Below are positions 28,431 through 38,410 of a stretch of DNA of 64,000 bases, one piece after another. Numbering within the stretch: position 1 is the first letter of the stretch; each line of letters starts with the position of its first letter. The stretch is from Clostridium sulfidigenes. Lineage in GTDB: Bacteria > Bacillota > Clostridia > Clostridiales > Clostridiaceae. Location: assembly GCF_000732635.1 (NCBI RefSeq), contig NZ_JPMD01000022.1:1-64000 (forward strand), given 5' to 3'. The translations under genes were made by a program, and so were the position numbers. The notes beneath the pieces were generated by a model, which had not been told where the DNA came from, made no database searches, and saw only the letters and a list, made by a program, of their open reading frames with translations.

Positions 28431-31400
28431 ATGGAAATTTTACAATTAAAAGAAATAAAGAAAAAGATTTTAAGAAAGCTTTATAACTCTCATTTCTTAA
28501 AATCTGAAAATATATCTCAAAAATTTCTTGATAAGCATATAAACTCACCAGTTTTTTTATACACACTCCAAGACATTTTAGTGGAAAAAGATTTTTCTCC
28601 ATCTAAAGTTCTTTATCTATGTACTCCTTTATTAAGTGATTTATATGAAGAAGGCCCTAATGAATGGTTAGTATATTTATATAATTATGCCTTAAGCAAG
28701 AATTTTAAAGATGCAGTAACTATAGAATTAGATTCAAAATTAACTTCAGGATGTGAAATATTCCTTAGAATTTATAAGGTTCTATGTAATATAGAAAAAT
28801 CCATATCTGATTCAGATTGTTGGCAAGCAAAATATCCTTTAATAACTTTAACAGATAGTGAAATTGAAGAACTAGAAAGAAAAGATGAATATTTAAAATT
28901 CATTAAAGCCTTTGACCGTGACTATGTATATGAAATGATGAAGCTTAATGGAGAAATATTTAAGTATAATACTTTAGATCACATCTGTGGTGTACATTAC
29001 CTAGCTATGTTTTTAGCACGCCAACTTAAAACTAAAGGGTTACCTATAGATTTAGGAAGAGTCTCTGGAGCTGCTGCTGGACATGACATTGGAAAATATG
29101 GATGTAAAGGTGAAGAGCTAAAACGCGTTCCACATCTCCACTACTATTACACAGACCAATGGTTTAGAAACCGCAATATAAATTATATTAGAAATATCGC
29201 TATAAATCATTCTACTTGGGATTTAGAACTTGAAAATCTATCTTTAGAATCATTAATACTCATCTATTGTGATTTTAGAGTTAAAAATGTATTTACTAAT
29301 TCATATCCTACTATGCATATTTTTTCTTTAGAAAACTCTTTTAAAGTAATTCTTCAAAAACTAGAAAATGTTGATGCTAAAAAGGAATCTCGTTATAAAA
29401 AAGTATATGGCAAGTTAAAAGACTTCGAAGATTACATAAAGAGTATTGGTATAAATGTTGATTTAGATTTTAAAGAAGACAATTTAACTTCTGCAAACCC
29501 TCCAATATATTCTTTGCTTAGAGGAAAAGAAATAACTGATAGTATGAAACATTTAGCAATAAATCACAATATAAATCTTATGTATTTATTACGTGATGAA
29601 TATTCGTTAAATACTATATTAGAACAGGCTCGAAGTGAGAATAACTGGAAAAATCTTCGCCAATATATAAGAGTATTAGAAGAATATTGTACTTACTTTA
29701 CTCAAAAACAAAAGCTACAAACTCTAGAATTTCTTTATGACAATTTAGCTCATAGAGAAGATGACATTCGCCGTCACTGTGCATATCTAATAGGAAAATT
29801 AATAGCTATTTTTGATGAAGATTATAGTAAAGAATTACCTAAAAATGTATCTATAGATAAACCTAACATAAATAGTTATCAATTATTTGAAGAGTATATT
29901 TCATTAATGCTTTATCCTAGCGGTAAACTAGTAAATGCTCATAAAAACTGGATTGGCTATAATACTAAAGTCATGGTTAACTCTGTTTTTATAAATTCCA
30001 GAAAAATTTTTATGAAAATATATAGAAGTATTCTCTTGAAACATTATATGTCTCAAAACATAACTTCTTTTGAAACTCAGCTGTATTTACTCTATACCGC
30101 AAAGTATATATCTTTTGAGTCCTATGATGAAACTTTAGATTCACTCATAGAATTCATTATTGATAAAGTAAAAAAAAGAAATGTAGTTATAAGATTAGCT
30201 GCTCTTGAAAGTTTAAACGATATAATTCCTAAAATACCACCTACTCATTCTATACTTGATTATATGATTAAAAATCTTGGAGAAATTAAAACTAGAAGGA
30301 AAAATTCATCTGAAAATTATTTATATTTAAAAATTTTCACAACTCTTAATATGGATGACCATATATCTCTTTTTAAAACTTACTGTAAGGAAGATTATAA
30401 TAAAATCCCAGATATCTTCCTTAGCAACTTAAAAACAGCTACTAATTGGGTGGTAAAAAAACATCAGATAGATATACTTCTTAATTATACACTCTATATT
30501 GCGCCAACTACAGGACTTCATACTTGCATTCACTTTTGTAATATGTTAAAAGTTAGTGCTATGGAAAGTGTTAGAAATAGTGCAGGCTCTTCAATACTTA
30601 AAATTATGCCTAACCTAAATGATTCAGAAAGAAATGAAGTAGCTATAGAGCTTTTACGTGGACTAGAAATTGAAGGCCAGAAATTCACAGAATATATATC
30701 ACCTTTCTTAGGTCAGATAATCTTATGGCTAGCACCTAATGAATTAGATGAAATTATTGATGATTTAAAAAGTAAAATTAAAACTTCAAATGAAGATGTT
30801 AAGATACTAATTCTTAAAGCTATAGGAATCTCCTTGTCTAACTATGATGTATATAAATCTCGTTATAATGAAAATGAAAAAATTTATAATGAAAGATTAA
30901 AATCAATGTTATCTATTATTTTAAATGGTATAGGTGATTATAAGGATAAGGTTAAACAAGCAGCCATAATCACTCTTGGTAAGGATATATTTGGAAGTTC
31001 AACAATTTCTATAAATGATAAGTTATATGTTTTCAAATTAGTATCTAAAAAAATTCTTACTCTTGTAGGTAATGATGACAATAATAGATTACTTTTACTA
31101 ACCAATGCAGCTGCTCTAAATCACATCTATAGATTTATAGCAGACTATACTTTTTTAAATGGCGATATTCTTATAGATATACCTAAGAAAATAGCATTTT
31201 TCCCTGGTACCTTTGACCCTTTCTCTTTAGGACATAAGAATATTTCTAAAGCAATTCGTGATTTAGGTTATGAAGTATACTTAGCCGTGGATGAATTTTC
31301 TTGGTCTAAAAAAACCTTACCTAATCTTTTAAGAAAAATATTAATTAATTTATCAATTTGTGATGAATTTAATATTTATATATACCCTGAAACTATGCAA

Positions 31401-33284
31401 GTGAATATATCTAATACTGATGATTTAAGAATGCTTAAGGAATCATTTTCAGATTCTCAAATATTCTTTGTTTCAGGTAGCGATGTACTTTTAAATGCCT
31501 CTTGCTATCGTAATCCTGTGGAAGAGGATTCCATTCATACTTTTAATCACATAATTTTTGAAAGAGGTAATTCAAAAAAACTTTTAGCTGCTAAATCTCT
31601 TATAAATGGCACTGTAGAAGTATTAAAACTTCCAGCTAAATACTCTACCATAAGCTCTAGTCAAATCAGAAACTATATAGATAGAAATAGAGATATTTCA
31701 ACCTTAGTAGATCCTTTAGTTTCTCAATATATTAATGAAAATGGTTTTTACCAACGAGAACCCCTAGATAAGCTATCTGTAAATGAAAGTCACTTAGATT
31801 TTGAATTTGTTGATGAAGTTACTGATAATATAATATTAAAATTATTTTCTCATTTAAACTTTAGTAATGAAATAAAATCTATCTTATCAGAACTTAAAGA
31901 TAAGGAAGCTCCTAAACTAGTAATGATTAAAGATTCTAAAAAAAGTGAAATTCTAGCTATTGCCGCAATGCATTGGGTTCGTTCAAATAATCTTTACGAT
32001 GAAGTTAAAGATGAGAATATTTCTAGAGCACTTCGTTCCCTATCTACAGGAAGAATGATATTTATAGATGGAATTTATGTTACTGATAGAGAAAAATATA
32101 AATTTCTTGAGCAAATTATTTTAACTGAGGCACTATCTTATGCTATTTCTAAAGATTATGAATACGCTGTCTTTAATCCATGCCATAGTTCATTAACTAG
32201 CTCAACCTTAGTAGAAATAATGCTATCCCAAGGTTTTGTAAATATTGGCTCTAAAAATAAGGAGTCTCCTGTATTAGCAGTTAATATGACTAGTCCATGT
32301 ATTTTGAACTTAGATGTAGAAAATATTTTAAAAGAACCTTTTAGAAGTAACTCTAAAATTAAGAATGTAATTAATTCTAGAAGAAAATTATTGCAAGGTG
32401 CTCTTTCAAAATTATATCCTAATGAACTTTTACTTTGCTTTAATAGCGAAGTACTTCATCAAAAAATGATAAGAAATATTTGTCATGAAAATAGTATCTC
32501 TACTTATGTAAAAGCATCTAAGGAATATGGTGAAGCTATGTGTGTACCTTATGGTGATATTTTAGATAGAGATTTAGTACCAAATACTGTTACCAAATCC
32601 CTTCATACAGAAAAGTATTATTATGGTGATATGAAGAACTTCTTTATAGGCGAATCTCCCTATTACCTATCTTTAAATAACCAGATGAAAATGATAAAGT
32701 CATTTAATCGACCAATTTTTTTAGTAGATAACATTCTCCATAAGGGGTATAGAATGAGAGCCTTAGACCCTATACTAATTAATCAAGGAATTAATGTGAA
32801 AAAAATCCATTGCGGTATTCTCTCTGGTAGAGGAAAAGATTTAATGGATATGCAAAATAGGCAAGTCTCTAGCGTATACTTCATACCTAGACTCAAAATT
32901 TGGTTTAATGAGAATTCTTTATATCCATTCTTAGGTGGAGATGCTATATGGAGAGGAGAATTTCCTAAACGAAACTTAATTCCATCAATTAATAGTATAT
33001 TACCATACACTTACCCAGTATTCATAAAAAATACTTCCCACGAAAATGTTTATAATTTTTCTAAAGTTTGTCTTGAAAATTCTATAGAAATACTAAAAAT
33101 ACTTGAAAGAGAATATCATAACATATATGGGAGAAATCTAACCCTTTCATCACTAGGCGAAGTTATAACTACTCCTCGAAGTCCAGATATTGGAAAAGGA
33201 ATTGAATATGATTTATCATCTACTCCATCAGCCCTAGTTGAAAAGGATTTAGAACTACTTACCAGACTTGAAAATATGCTATAA
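28431..33284 (+). CDS. Giant HD / helical-repeat / nucleotidyltransferase / GNAT / PRTase-like fusion protein
   Basis: 1617 residues, soluble. Domains I can see: HD phosphohydrolase (H184, H218-D219, H260, D281 in place); long helical repeats resembling HEAT (about 380-900); an adenylyl/cytidylyltransferase of NadD type (PGTFDPFSLGH 925-935, STISSSQIR near 1072-1080), where the usual first His of HxGH is Ser932; a GNAT acetyltransferase-like domain (about 1120-1275); and a C-terminal part with FLVDNILHKGYRM (near 1430-1442), like the PRPP-binding loop of phosphoribosyltransferases. This mix suggests nucleotide or NAD-related chemistry. The exact reaction is unknown. It begins a three-gene operon; ATG has TTAGGAGGT upstream and the next gene starts 15 bases after its stop. 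Confidence 0.8.
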   Translation: MEILQLKEIKKKILRKLYNSHFLKSENISQKFLDKHINSPVFLYTLQDILVEKDFSPSKVLYLCTPLLSDLYEEGPNEWLVYLYNYALSKNFKDAVTIELDSKLTSGCEIFLRIYKVLCNIEKSISDSDCWQAKYPLITLTDSEIEELERKDEYLKFIKAFDRDYVYEMMKLNGEIFKYNTLDHICGVHYLAMFLARQLKTKGLPIDLGRVSGAAAGHDIGKYGCKGEELKRVPHLHYYYTDQWFRNRNINYIRNIAINHSTWDLELENLSLESLILIYCDFRVKNVFTNSYPTMHIFSLENSFKVILQKLENVDAKKESRYKKVYGKLKDFEDYIKSIGINVDLDFKEDNLTSANPPIYSLLRGKEITDSMKHLAINHNINLMYLLRDEYSLNTILEQARSENNWKNLRQYIRVLEEYCTYFTQKQKLQTLEFLYDNLAHREDDIRRHCAYLIGKLIAIFDEDYSKELPKNVSIDKPNINSYQLFEEYISLMLYPSGKLVNAHKNWIGYNTKVMVNSVFINSRKIFMKIYRSILLKHYMSQNITSFETQLYLLYTAKYISFESYDETLDSLIEFIIDKVKKRNVVIRLAALESLNDIIPKIPPTHSILDYMIKNLGEIKTRRKNSSENYLYLKIFTTLNMDDHISLFKTYCKEDYNKIPDIFLSNLKTATNWVVKKHQIDILLNYTLYIAPTTGLHTCIHFCNMLKVSAMESVRNSAGSSILKIMPNLNDSERNEVAIELLRGLEIEGQKFTEYISPFLGQIILWLAPNELDEIIDDLKSKIKTSNEDVKILILKAIGISLSNYDVYKSRYNENEKIYNERLKSMLSIILNGIGDYKDKVKQAAIITLGKDIFGSSTISINDKLYVFKLVSKKILTLVGNDDNNRLLLLTNAAALNHIYRFIADYTFLNGDILIDIPKKIAFFPGTFDPFSLGHKNISKAIRDLGYEVYLAVDEFSWSKKTLPNLLRKILINLSICDEFNIYIYPETMQVNISNTDDLRMLKESFSDSQIFFVSGSDVLLNASCYRNPVEEDSIHTFNHIIFERGNSKKLLAAKSLINGTVEVLKLPAKYSTISSSQIRNYIDRNRDISTLVDPLVSQYINENGFYQREPLDKLSVNESHLDFEFVDEVTDNIILKLFSHLNFSNEIKSILSELKDKEAPKLVMIKDSKKSEILAIAAMHWVRSNNLYDEVKDENISRALRSLSTGRMIFIDGIYVTDREKYKFLEQIILTEALSYAISKDYEYAVFNPCHSSLTSSTLVEIMLSQGFVNIGSKNKESPVLAVNMTSPCILNLDVENILKEPFRSNSKIKNVINSRRKLLQGALSKLYPNELLLCFNSEVLHQKMIRNICHENSISTYVKASKEYGEAMCVPYGDILDRDLVPNTVTKSLHTEKYYYGDMKNFFIGESPYYLSLNNQMKMIKSFNRPIFLVDNILHKGYRMRALDPILINQGINVKKIHCGILSGRGKDLMDMQNRQVSSVYFIPRLKIWFNENSLYPFLGGDAIWRGEFPKRNLIPSINSILPYTYPVFIKNTSHENVYNFSKVCLENSIEILKILEREYHNIYGRNLTLSSLGEVITTPRSPDIGKGIEYDLSSTPSALVEKDLELLTRLENML

Positions 33285-33298
33285 AAGGAGAGCTATAC

Positions 33299-34558
33299 AT
33301 GTTTTACTATATATTTAATAATAATTTAATTATAACTAATGAATCTATAACACGAGATGACTTTATCTCTACAGATGAAAATTTCTGTAAAAACTATACT
33401 GGTAAGATCTTTGCTTTAACTTCTATAAATTGTGAAAATTCTAGAAGATCCTTTATAGTCTCTACTGAAAATCTTTTGTTTTTAGATAAAGAGGATTTAA
33501 GTATACTTAAATCCTCTTATAAGATAAATAAAACAATACCTATCTGGCTTAAAAATGCCATTAATGAAAAAAGAGTTATTTCCTTAAATACTAATTATCC
33601 AAACTTTCTAGATGTGATAGTCTATTCTACCCCTCTAAAGTGGAGAGTAAATGTAGTTGGTTTAGGAGATGTAGGTGCAACTCTTTTAACCGGCCTTAAA
33701 CTTCTAGGTAATGATGTAATATCTAGTTTAGGCATTTATGATAAGGATTTTAAAAAAGTGAATCGACTTAACCTTGAATTATCTCAAATTTTATCTTGCG
33801 ACGGTAAAGAAAACAATCTACAAATTCTTCCCTTAAGGGAAGAAGATTTGTTCAACTGTGATATGTTTGTATTTTGTGTATCTGTAGGTATTCCGCCTAT
33901 AGGAAAAGAAGAAAAAGATGTAAGACTTGTACAGTTTGATGGTAACAGAAAAATCCTTAAAGTATATGGACAAATGGCAAGAGATGCAAAGTTCAAAGGA
34001 ATCTTTGCAGTAGTATCTGATCCTGTAGATTTATTATGCAAATCTCTTTTTATTGATAGCAATAAAAATAAGGATGATACCCTTGATTTTCAAGGTCTTG
34101 CTCCAGAGCAGATTCGCGGATATGGATTGGGGGTTATGAATGGTAGAGCAGCTTATTATAGTAGTTTAAGGGAAGATACTGCGAATTATTTACAAGAAGG
34201 TAGAGCTTTTGGTCCCCATGGTGAAGGATTAATAATTGCTAATAGTATTGAAAACTTCAATGAGTCTGCCTCGGATTTTCTTACTGAAAAGGCTAAAACT
34301 GCAAATTTGGAAGTTCGTGCTACCGGATTTAAACCTTATATAGCTCCAGCCCTATCTTCTGGAGCTCTCAGCATCCTTGATACAATTAAAGGTAACTTCC
34401 ACTATTCTTCAAACTTTATTGGTGGTACCTATATGGGGTGCAAAAATAAATTTCTAAATGGATGTACAGAAAACGAAACATTAGATTTACCTTTAGAATT
34501 AATGAATAGATTAAAAAATACCTATAATCTTTTAAATGAATTGTATAATAAAAAATAA
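33299..34558 (+). CDS. Lactate/malate dehydrogenase-fold protein, atypical
   Basis: 419 residues. About 110 N-terminal residues are unrecognised, then comes an NAD-binding Rossmann fold with VVGLGDVGATLLTGLKLLG, and a second domain with GPHGEGLIIAN, which matches the catalytic-His loop (GxHGxS) of L-lactate and malate dehydrogenases. The usual substrate-arginine pattern is not clear, so the substrate is open. It is translated directly after the giant fusion (AAAGGAGAGC, 14-base gap), so the two are surely co-transcribed. Confidence 0.78.
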   Translation: MFYYIFNNNLIITNESITRDDFISTDENFCKNYTGKIFALTSINCENSRRSFIVSTENLLFLDKEDLSILKSSYKINKTIPIWLKNAINEKRVISLNTNYPNFLDVIVYSTPLKWRVNVVGLGDVGATLLTGLKLLGNDVISSLGIYDKDFKKVNRLNLELSQILSCDGKENNLQILPLREEDLFNCDMFVFCVSVGIPPIGKEEKDVRLVQFDGNRKILKVYGQMARDAKFKGIFAVVSDPVDLLCKSLFIDSNKNKDDTLDFQGLAPEQIRGYGLGVMNGRAAYYSSLREDTANYLQEGRAFGPHGEGLIIANSIENFNESASDFLTEKAKTANLEVRATGFKPYIAPALSSGALSILDTIKGNFHYSSNFIGGTYMGCKNKFLNGCTENETLDLPLELMNRLKNTYNLLNELYNKK

Positions 34559-34618
34559 TAAGAATAAACTGTTTATATATCTAATATTTTTTATAACAAA
34601 AATGTTAATAATAATACT

Positions 34619-35689
34619 TTGTTAGGAGGGATAATAATAGAAACTTTATATGTGATATTACCAAATAAAAATACATCTCCTATATTGAATACTATGGTGT
34701 CTCATTCACTTAAAAATATACATCATGTAGTAATAGATGATGTATGTAATCTTCCTGATTTATCCTATAAAAAATTACTTTTTGTAGCTCAGGTTGACGA
34801 TGTTGGTTATGATATCCCTATGATTAACCTTCTATCAAAACTTCTAGAGAAAGGTAAAGACACCTTACTTGGATCTACAGGTGCTATTCTTATATATAGT
34901 ATTGATGATCATGGTACAAAACGTTTTGCTCAAGATATTGTATATATTGCTAATAATATGGGATGTGCTTTTATAGGCCATCCTCTAGTAGAAGCCACTA
35001 GTTCTTTAAAAAATTTTTTAACCTGGCAAAAGACTATGGATATGTCATTGAATGATATTTGTTATGATCTCTGTAGGAAACTAGTCAATCGCCTTGTAAA
35101 GGATAATCCTAAGACTCTTCAAAGTGGAAAGATTTCTGTTATATACTCTAGTCCACATAAATCATCTAATACCTTAGACCTATGGCACCTAGTATCTGAT
35201 CATATTAATTATTTTCAAATTAATGAAATACAAATTGAAAGAGGAGAAGTGCTAGATTGTATAGGATGTCCTTATAAACTTTGTCTTCATTATGGAAAGA
35301 AAAAAGGTTGTTTCTATGGAGGTATTATGACAGAAAATGTTCTTCCTGCCATTGAAGAAAGTGATGCAGTAATTTGGCTATGCCCTAACTATAACGATGC
35401 TATAGCAGCTAATTTAACAGCTGTAATAAACCGTCTTACAGCACTATATAGAAGATGTAACTTCTATAATAAATCCATCTTTGCTGTAATAGTATCTGGA
35501 AATTCTGGTAGTGATTGTATTGCTAAACAATTAATAGGTGCTCTTAATATAAATAAAGGATTTAGGCTTCCACCTTATTTCTCTATTCGTGCCATAGCCA
35601 ATGATCCTAAAACGATTTTTTATGTAGAAAATATAAAGATGAAAAGTGAAGATTTCAGTAAAATAATTATAAATAATATAAAGGTGTAG
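34619..35689 (+). CDS. Flavodoxin-fold NAD(P)H:FMN reductase / iron-sulfur flavoprotein-like
   Basis: About 350 residues. The C-terminal half is an FMN-reductase fold (ISVIYSSPHKSSNT flavin loop, AVIWLCPNYNDAIAA). A cysteine cluster CIGCPYKLC plus a later Cys (C-x2-C-x4-C-x8-C) resembles the 4Fe-4S site of Isf-type flavoproteins. The N-terminal half may be a second flavodoxin-like domain. The frame opens with TTG 34619, but the ribosome site TAGGAGGG lies after that codon. The best-spaced start is ATA at 34637, a rare start codon. Third gene of the operon, 60 bases after the LDH-like gene. Confidence 0.78.
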   Translation: MLGGIIIETLYVILPNKNTSPILNTMVSHSLKNIHHVVIDDVCNLPDLSYKKLLFVAQVDDVGYDIPMINLLSKLLEKGKDTLLGSTGAILIYSIDDHGTKRFAQDIVYIANNMGCAFIGHPLVEATSSLKNFLTWQKTMDMSLNDICYDLCRKLVNRLVKDNPKTLQSGKISVIYSSPHKSSNTLDLWHLVSDHINYFQINEIQIERGEVLDCIGCPYKLCLHYGKKKGCFYGGIMTENVLPAIEESDAVIWLCPNYNDAIAANLTAVINRLTALYRRCNFYNKSIFAVIVSGNSGSDCIAKQLIGALNINKGFRLPPYFSIRAIANDPKTIFYVENIKMKSEDFSKIIINNIKV

Positions 35690-35712
35690 AGATTACTCTC
35701 ATACACCTTTAT
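35680..35712 (+). terminator. Terminator of the fusion-protein operon
   Basis: Stem AAAGGTGTA / TACACCTTT, overlapping the stop codon of the flavoprotein gene and followed by a T-rich tract. Confidence 0.7.
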
Positions 35713-35760
35713 ATTATTATTATTTTTATTTACTTACTAGCTACTTTAAATAAATTGAAG

Positions 35761-36066
35761 CTATTTTTTAAGATCATAACTCCAATTTGTAATACCACCT
35801 AAATCACACACATTAGAATAATCTAAGTATTCTAGCATCATTGCAGCTCTAGCACTTTTATTGCCGCTATAGCAATATACACATACAGTTTCATCTTTAT
35901 TCTGAACTATATCTTCAATGTCATGAGAAATATCACTTAAAGAAATCAATATGGCCCCTTCTATATGTCCTTCTCTATAAGCCTGCTCATCTCTTAAATC
36001 TAGTATAACTAATTTCTCATTGCCATCCATTTTTCTCCTTAATTCTTCTGCTGAAATTTTTCCCAT
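35761..36066 (-). CDS. Rhodanese-like domain protein
   Basis: 101-residue single rhodanese domain. LVILDLRDEQAYREGHIEGA forms the N-terminal half, and the active-site loop is CYSGNKSAR with the catalytic Cys. It transfers sulfane sulfur or binds phosphate/arsenate-type ligands. Substrate unknown. ATG 36066 has AGAGAGGA upstream. It lies just downstream of the AI-2E-type gene in opposite order of transcription start, with about 70 bases between. Confidence 0.9.
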   Translation of the reverse strand: MGKISAEELRRKMDGNEKLVILDLRDEQAYREGHIEGAILISLSDISHDIEDIVQNKDETVCVYCYSGNKSARAAMMLEYLDYSNVCDLGGITNWSYDLKK

Positions 36067-36134
36067 ACTTATTATCCTCTCTTTTGCTTCTGTTTACAGT
36101 ACCTACCCTTATATTCATAACTAAATCAGTTTTA

Positions 36135-37313
36135 TTATACTATATAATTGACTTTTTTTTTATAAATTCTGTGAACATATACACTTAGTATAGCTGCAAT
36201 AGGTACTGCCACTATCATTCCAATAGCTCCTGCGTACCCTCCTCCAATGGTTAAAGCAATTAAAGTCCAAACAGCTGGAAGTCCTACACTACCACCTACC
36301 ACCTTAGGTTGTATAATATTACCATCAATTTGTTGATATATAATTAAAAGTATGAATCCCCAAATTCCAAGTGTAATACTAGAAAACATCCCCAATATAA
36401 ATGCTACTACTGCTCCTATAGCGGGACCTATATAAGGAATTACATTGCTTATACCTGCAATTACTCCAACAAGTACAGCAAATGGATGATGAATCATTAA
36501 CATAAGTATAGATGAAACTATACCTACAATAAGGGCATCAAGTAAAACTCCTCTTACAAATCCTCCTACAACTTCATCTAAATCTATAATAAATTGCTTA
36601 AGTACTGTTCCTAACTTTCCTGGTATAAAAGCTCTCCCAAATCTCCTAATAGTTTTAAATAACATCTCTTTATCTTTTAAGAAATAAAAGGTAAATATTA
36701 TGCTTAAAACAAAATCTATCATAAATGAACCAAATCCATAAATGCTATTTGTAATTATATTAACTATCTCTTGACCAATAACTGCAAATGCTGCTGTTAC
36801 CTTATCAATATAAGTACTAATTTGCTGATAATTTATATCTAAAGTAGCAAAATACGAATTCAAGTTATTTATTCCATTCCTTACTACACTCTCATATTGT
36901 GGAATATTATTTATTAATGATTTTGCATTCTCTAAAAGAGGTGGAATTATAAAATTAAATATTAATACTACTGATAGTATTATTATAAAAAAAACTAATA
37001 CGATACTTATAATTCTATATATCCAATTAAATTTATTATTTTCCTTTACACTAACACATTTCTTAATAAAGATTTCAATACGTCTTACTAAAGGAAATAA
37101 TAAATATGAAATTATAGCTCCTATTACTATGGGTCTTATTACACTTAAAAATCCTAATATTGCATTTTTAATTATATTAATAAAAGTACCACTTCTACTT
37201 ACTATTTCATAGCCTATAAATAAGGCAATTCCAGTAATAACAGCTACAACTCCAATATTTATATACTTTCTATCTATATCTAACTTTTTATCTATTCTAA
37301 ACCTATCCCACAT
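36135..37313 (-). CDS. AI-2E family transporter (PerM-like)
   Basis: 392 residues with about 8 membrane helices and the central extracellular-type region typical of the UPF0118/AI-2E exporter family. Conserved C-terminal features GVIAGISNVIPYIGP and VGGSVGLPAVWTLIAL are present. Family members export diverse substrates or couple to sodium. The name does not prove autoinducer transport. The C terminus runs through an A9 tract (IYKKKVN), so its last residues would be sensitive to the same homopolymer problem seen elsewhere in this window. Confidence 0.88.
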   Translation of the reverse strand: MWDRFRIDKKLDIDRKYINIGVVAVITGIALFIGYEIVSRSGTFINIIKNAILGFLSVIRPIVIGAIISYLLFPLVRRIEIFIKKCVSVKENNKFNWIYRIISIVLVFFIIILSVVLIFNFIIPPLLENAKSLINNIPQYESVVRNGINNLNSYFATLDINYQQISTYIDKVTAAFAVIGQEIVNIITNSIYGFGSFMIDFVLSIIFTFYFLKDKEMLFKTIRRFGRAFIPGKLGTVLKQFIIDLDEVVGGFVRGVLLDALIVGIVSSILMLMIHHPFAVLVGVIAGISNVIPYIGPAIGAVVAFILGMFSSITLGIWGFILLIIYQQIDGNIIQPKVVGGSVGLPAVWTLIALTIGGGYAGAIGMIVAVPIAAILSVYVHRIYKKKVNYIV

Positions 37314-37549
37314 ATGATTTGCTCCTTTATAAAGCTTGTTTTTTATGTTGATTTAATAATAATAAAATTCAAATAATCCATCATATCTGCATTATAACAC
37401 GAATAACCTAAAATTAACAAAAAATAAATATATTATTAACTTTTAAATAATTAATTTGCAAATTAAAAGAGTTCTCAATATAATTAGAGTAGTTATTTAT
37501 AACCTTAGTTTAAATTAACTACAAATTTAATTATATGAGGAGATAAAGT

Positions 37550-37939
37550 ATGGAAAATATATTTGTTATTTTAAAAGGAATGGTTATTGGTGTCTCCAAT
37601 GTTATTCCTGGTGTTAGCGGAGGAACTATGGCAGTAGTTCTAGGTATTTATGATAAACTTATATCTGCTGTAAATAGCTTTTTTAAAGATTGGAAAAAAA
37701 ATATTTTCTTTCTTGGTGAAATAGCTATAGGTGCAGGCTTAGGTATAATACTATTTAGTAAATTAATTACAAATCTATTAACAAACCACCCTGAGCCAAC
37801 CAATTTCTTTTTTATAGGATTGATTTTAGGTTCATTTCCTATGTTATATAAAAGAGCAACAAAGGGAAAAGTAAAAAAAAATAAATTATCTTTGGTTTCT
37901 CTTAACTTTCACATTAATGGTAATTATGTCTATATTTAG
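37550..37939 (+). CDS. DUF368 (PopT-type) membrane protein, N-terminal part (frameshifted)
   Basis: The N-terminal half of a DUF368 protein with its signature GVSNVIPGVSGGTMAVVLGIYD. DUF368 proteins such as PopT return undecaprenyl phosphate across the membrane for cell-wall synthesis. That function is known from relatives, not from this gene. The frame is lost after KGKVKK in an A9 run (37873-37881). With one A fewer it reads on as KINYLWFLLTFTLMVIM and joins the second part. ATG 37550 has GAGGAG upstream. Confidence 0.85.
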   Translation: MENIFVILKGMVIGVSNVIPGVSGGTMAVVLGIYDKLISAVNSFFKDWKKNIFFLGEIAIGAGLGIILFSKLITNLLTNHPEPTNFFFIGLILGSFPMLYKRATKGKVKKNKLSLVSLNFHINGNYVYI

Positions 37940-38363
37940 TGATGTAGAAGTTAGCACTATAGCTATGACTAGTTTAAGTGTAAAATCTTTTATATCCCTA
38001 TTCCTAGCAGGATTCATTGCAGCTGCCACTATGATTCTTCCAGGGGTAAGTGGTTCTTTAGTACTTTTGATTATTGGACTATATACTACTTTTACTAATG
38101 CAGTTTCTACCTTTAATATTCCTTTACTTATTCCTGGTGGTTTGGGTGTTCTTGTTGGTATATTGACTATGACAAAGCTCATAGAATCCTTTATGAGTAA
38201 ATATCCTCAACCTGCATATTTTGCTATTTGTGGATTAATTTTAGGTTCTGTCTTTCCAGTATATCCTGGTTTTACTTTTAATTTATCAGGAATGCTATCA
38301 ATTATAACTTTTTTAATTGGTTTTATACTTACATATATACTTGGGAAAAAAGAAAATAATTAA
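37917..38363 (+). CDS. DUF368 (PopT-type) membrane protein, C-terminal part
   Basis: Second half of the same protein, with the repeated signature MILPGVSGSLVLLIIGLYTT, the inverted counterpart of the N-terminal motif, and four to five membrane helices. The ATG listed is internal. Homologous sequence resumes at about 37880. Joined length is about 270 residues, normal for the family. Confidence 0.83.
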   Translation: MVIMSIFSDVEVSTIAMTSLSVKSFISLFLAGFIAAATMILPGVSGSLVLLIIGLYTTFTNAVSTFNIPLLIPGGLGVLVGILTMTKLIESFMSKYPQPAYFAICGLILGSVFPVYPGFTFNLSGMLSIITFLIGFILTYILGKKENN

Positions 38364-38375
38364 AACATAAAAAGT

Positions 38376-38407
38376 AAAGACTGTTTCTAAATTGAAACGG
38401 TCTTTAT
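38376..38407. terminator. Bidirectional terminator
   Basis: Stem AAAGACTGTTTC / GAAACGGTCTTT between convergent genes, with flanking A and T tracts. Confidence 0.82.
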
Positions 38408-38410
38408 TTT

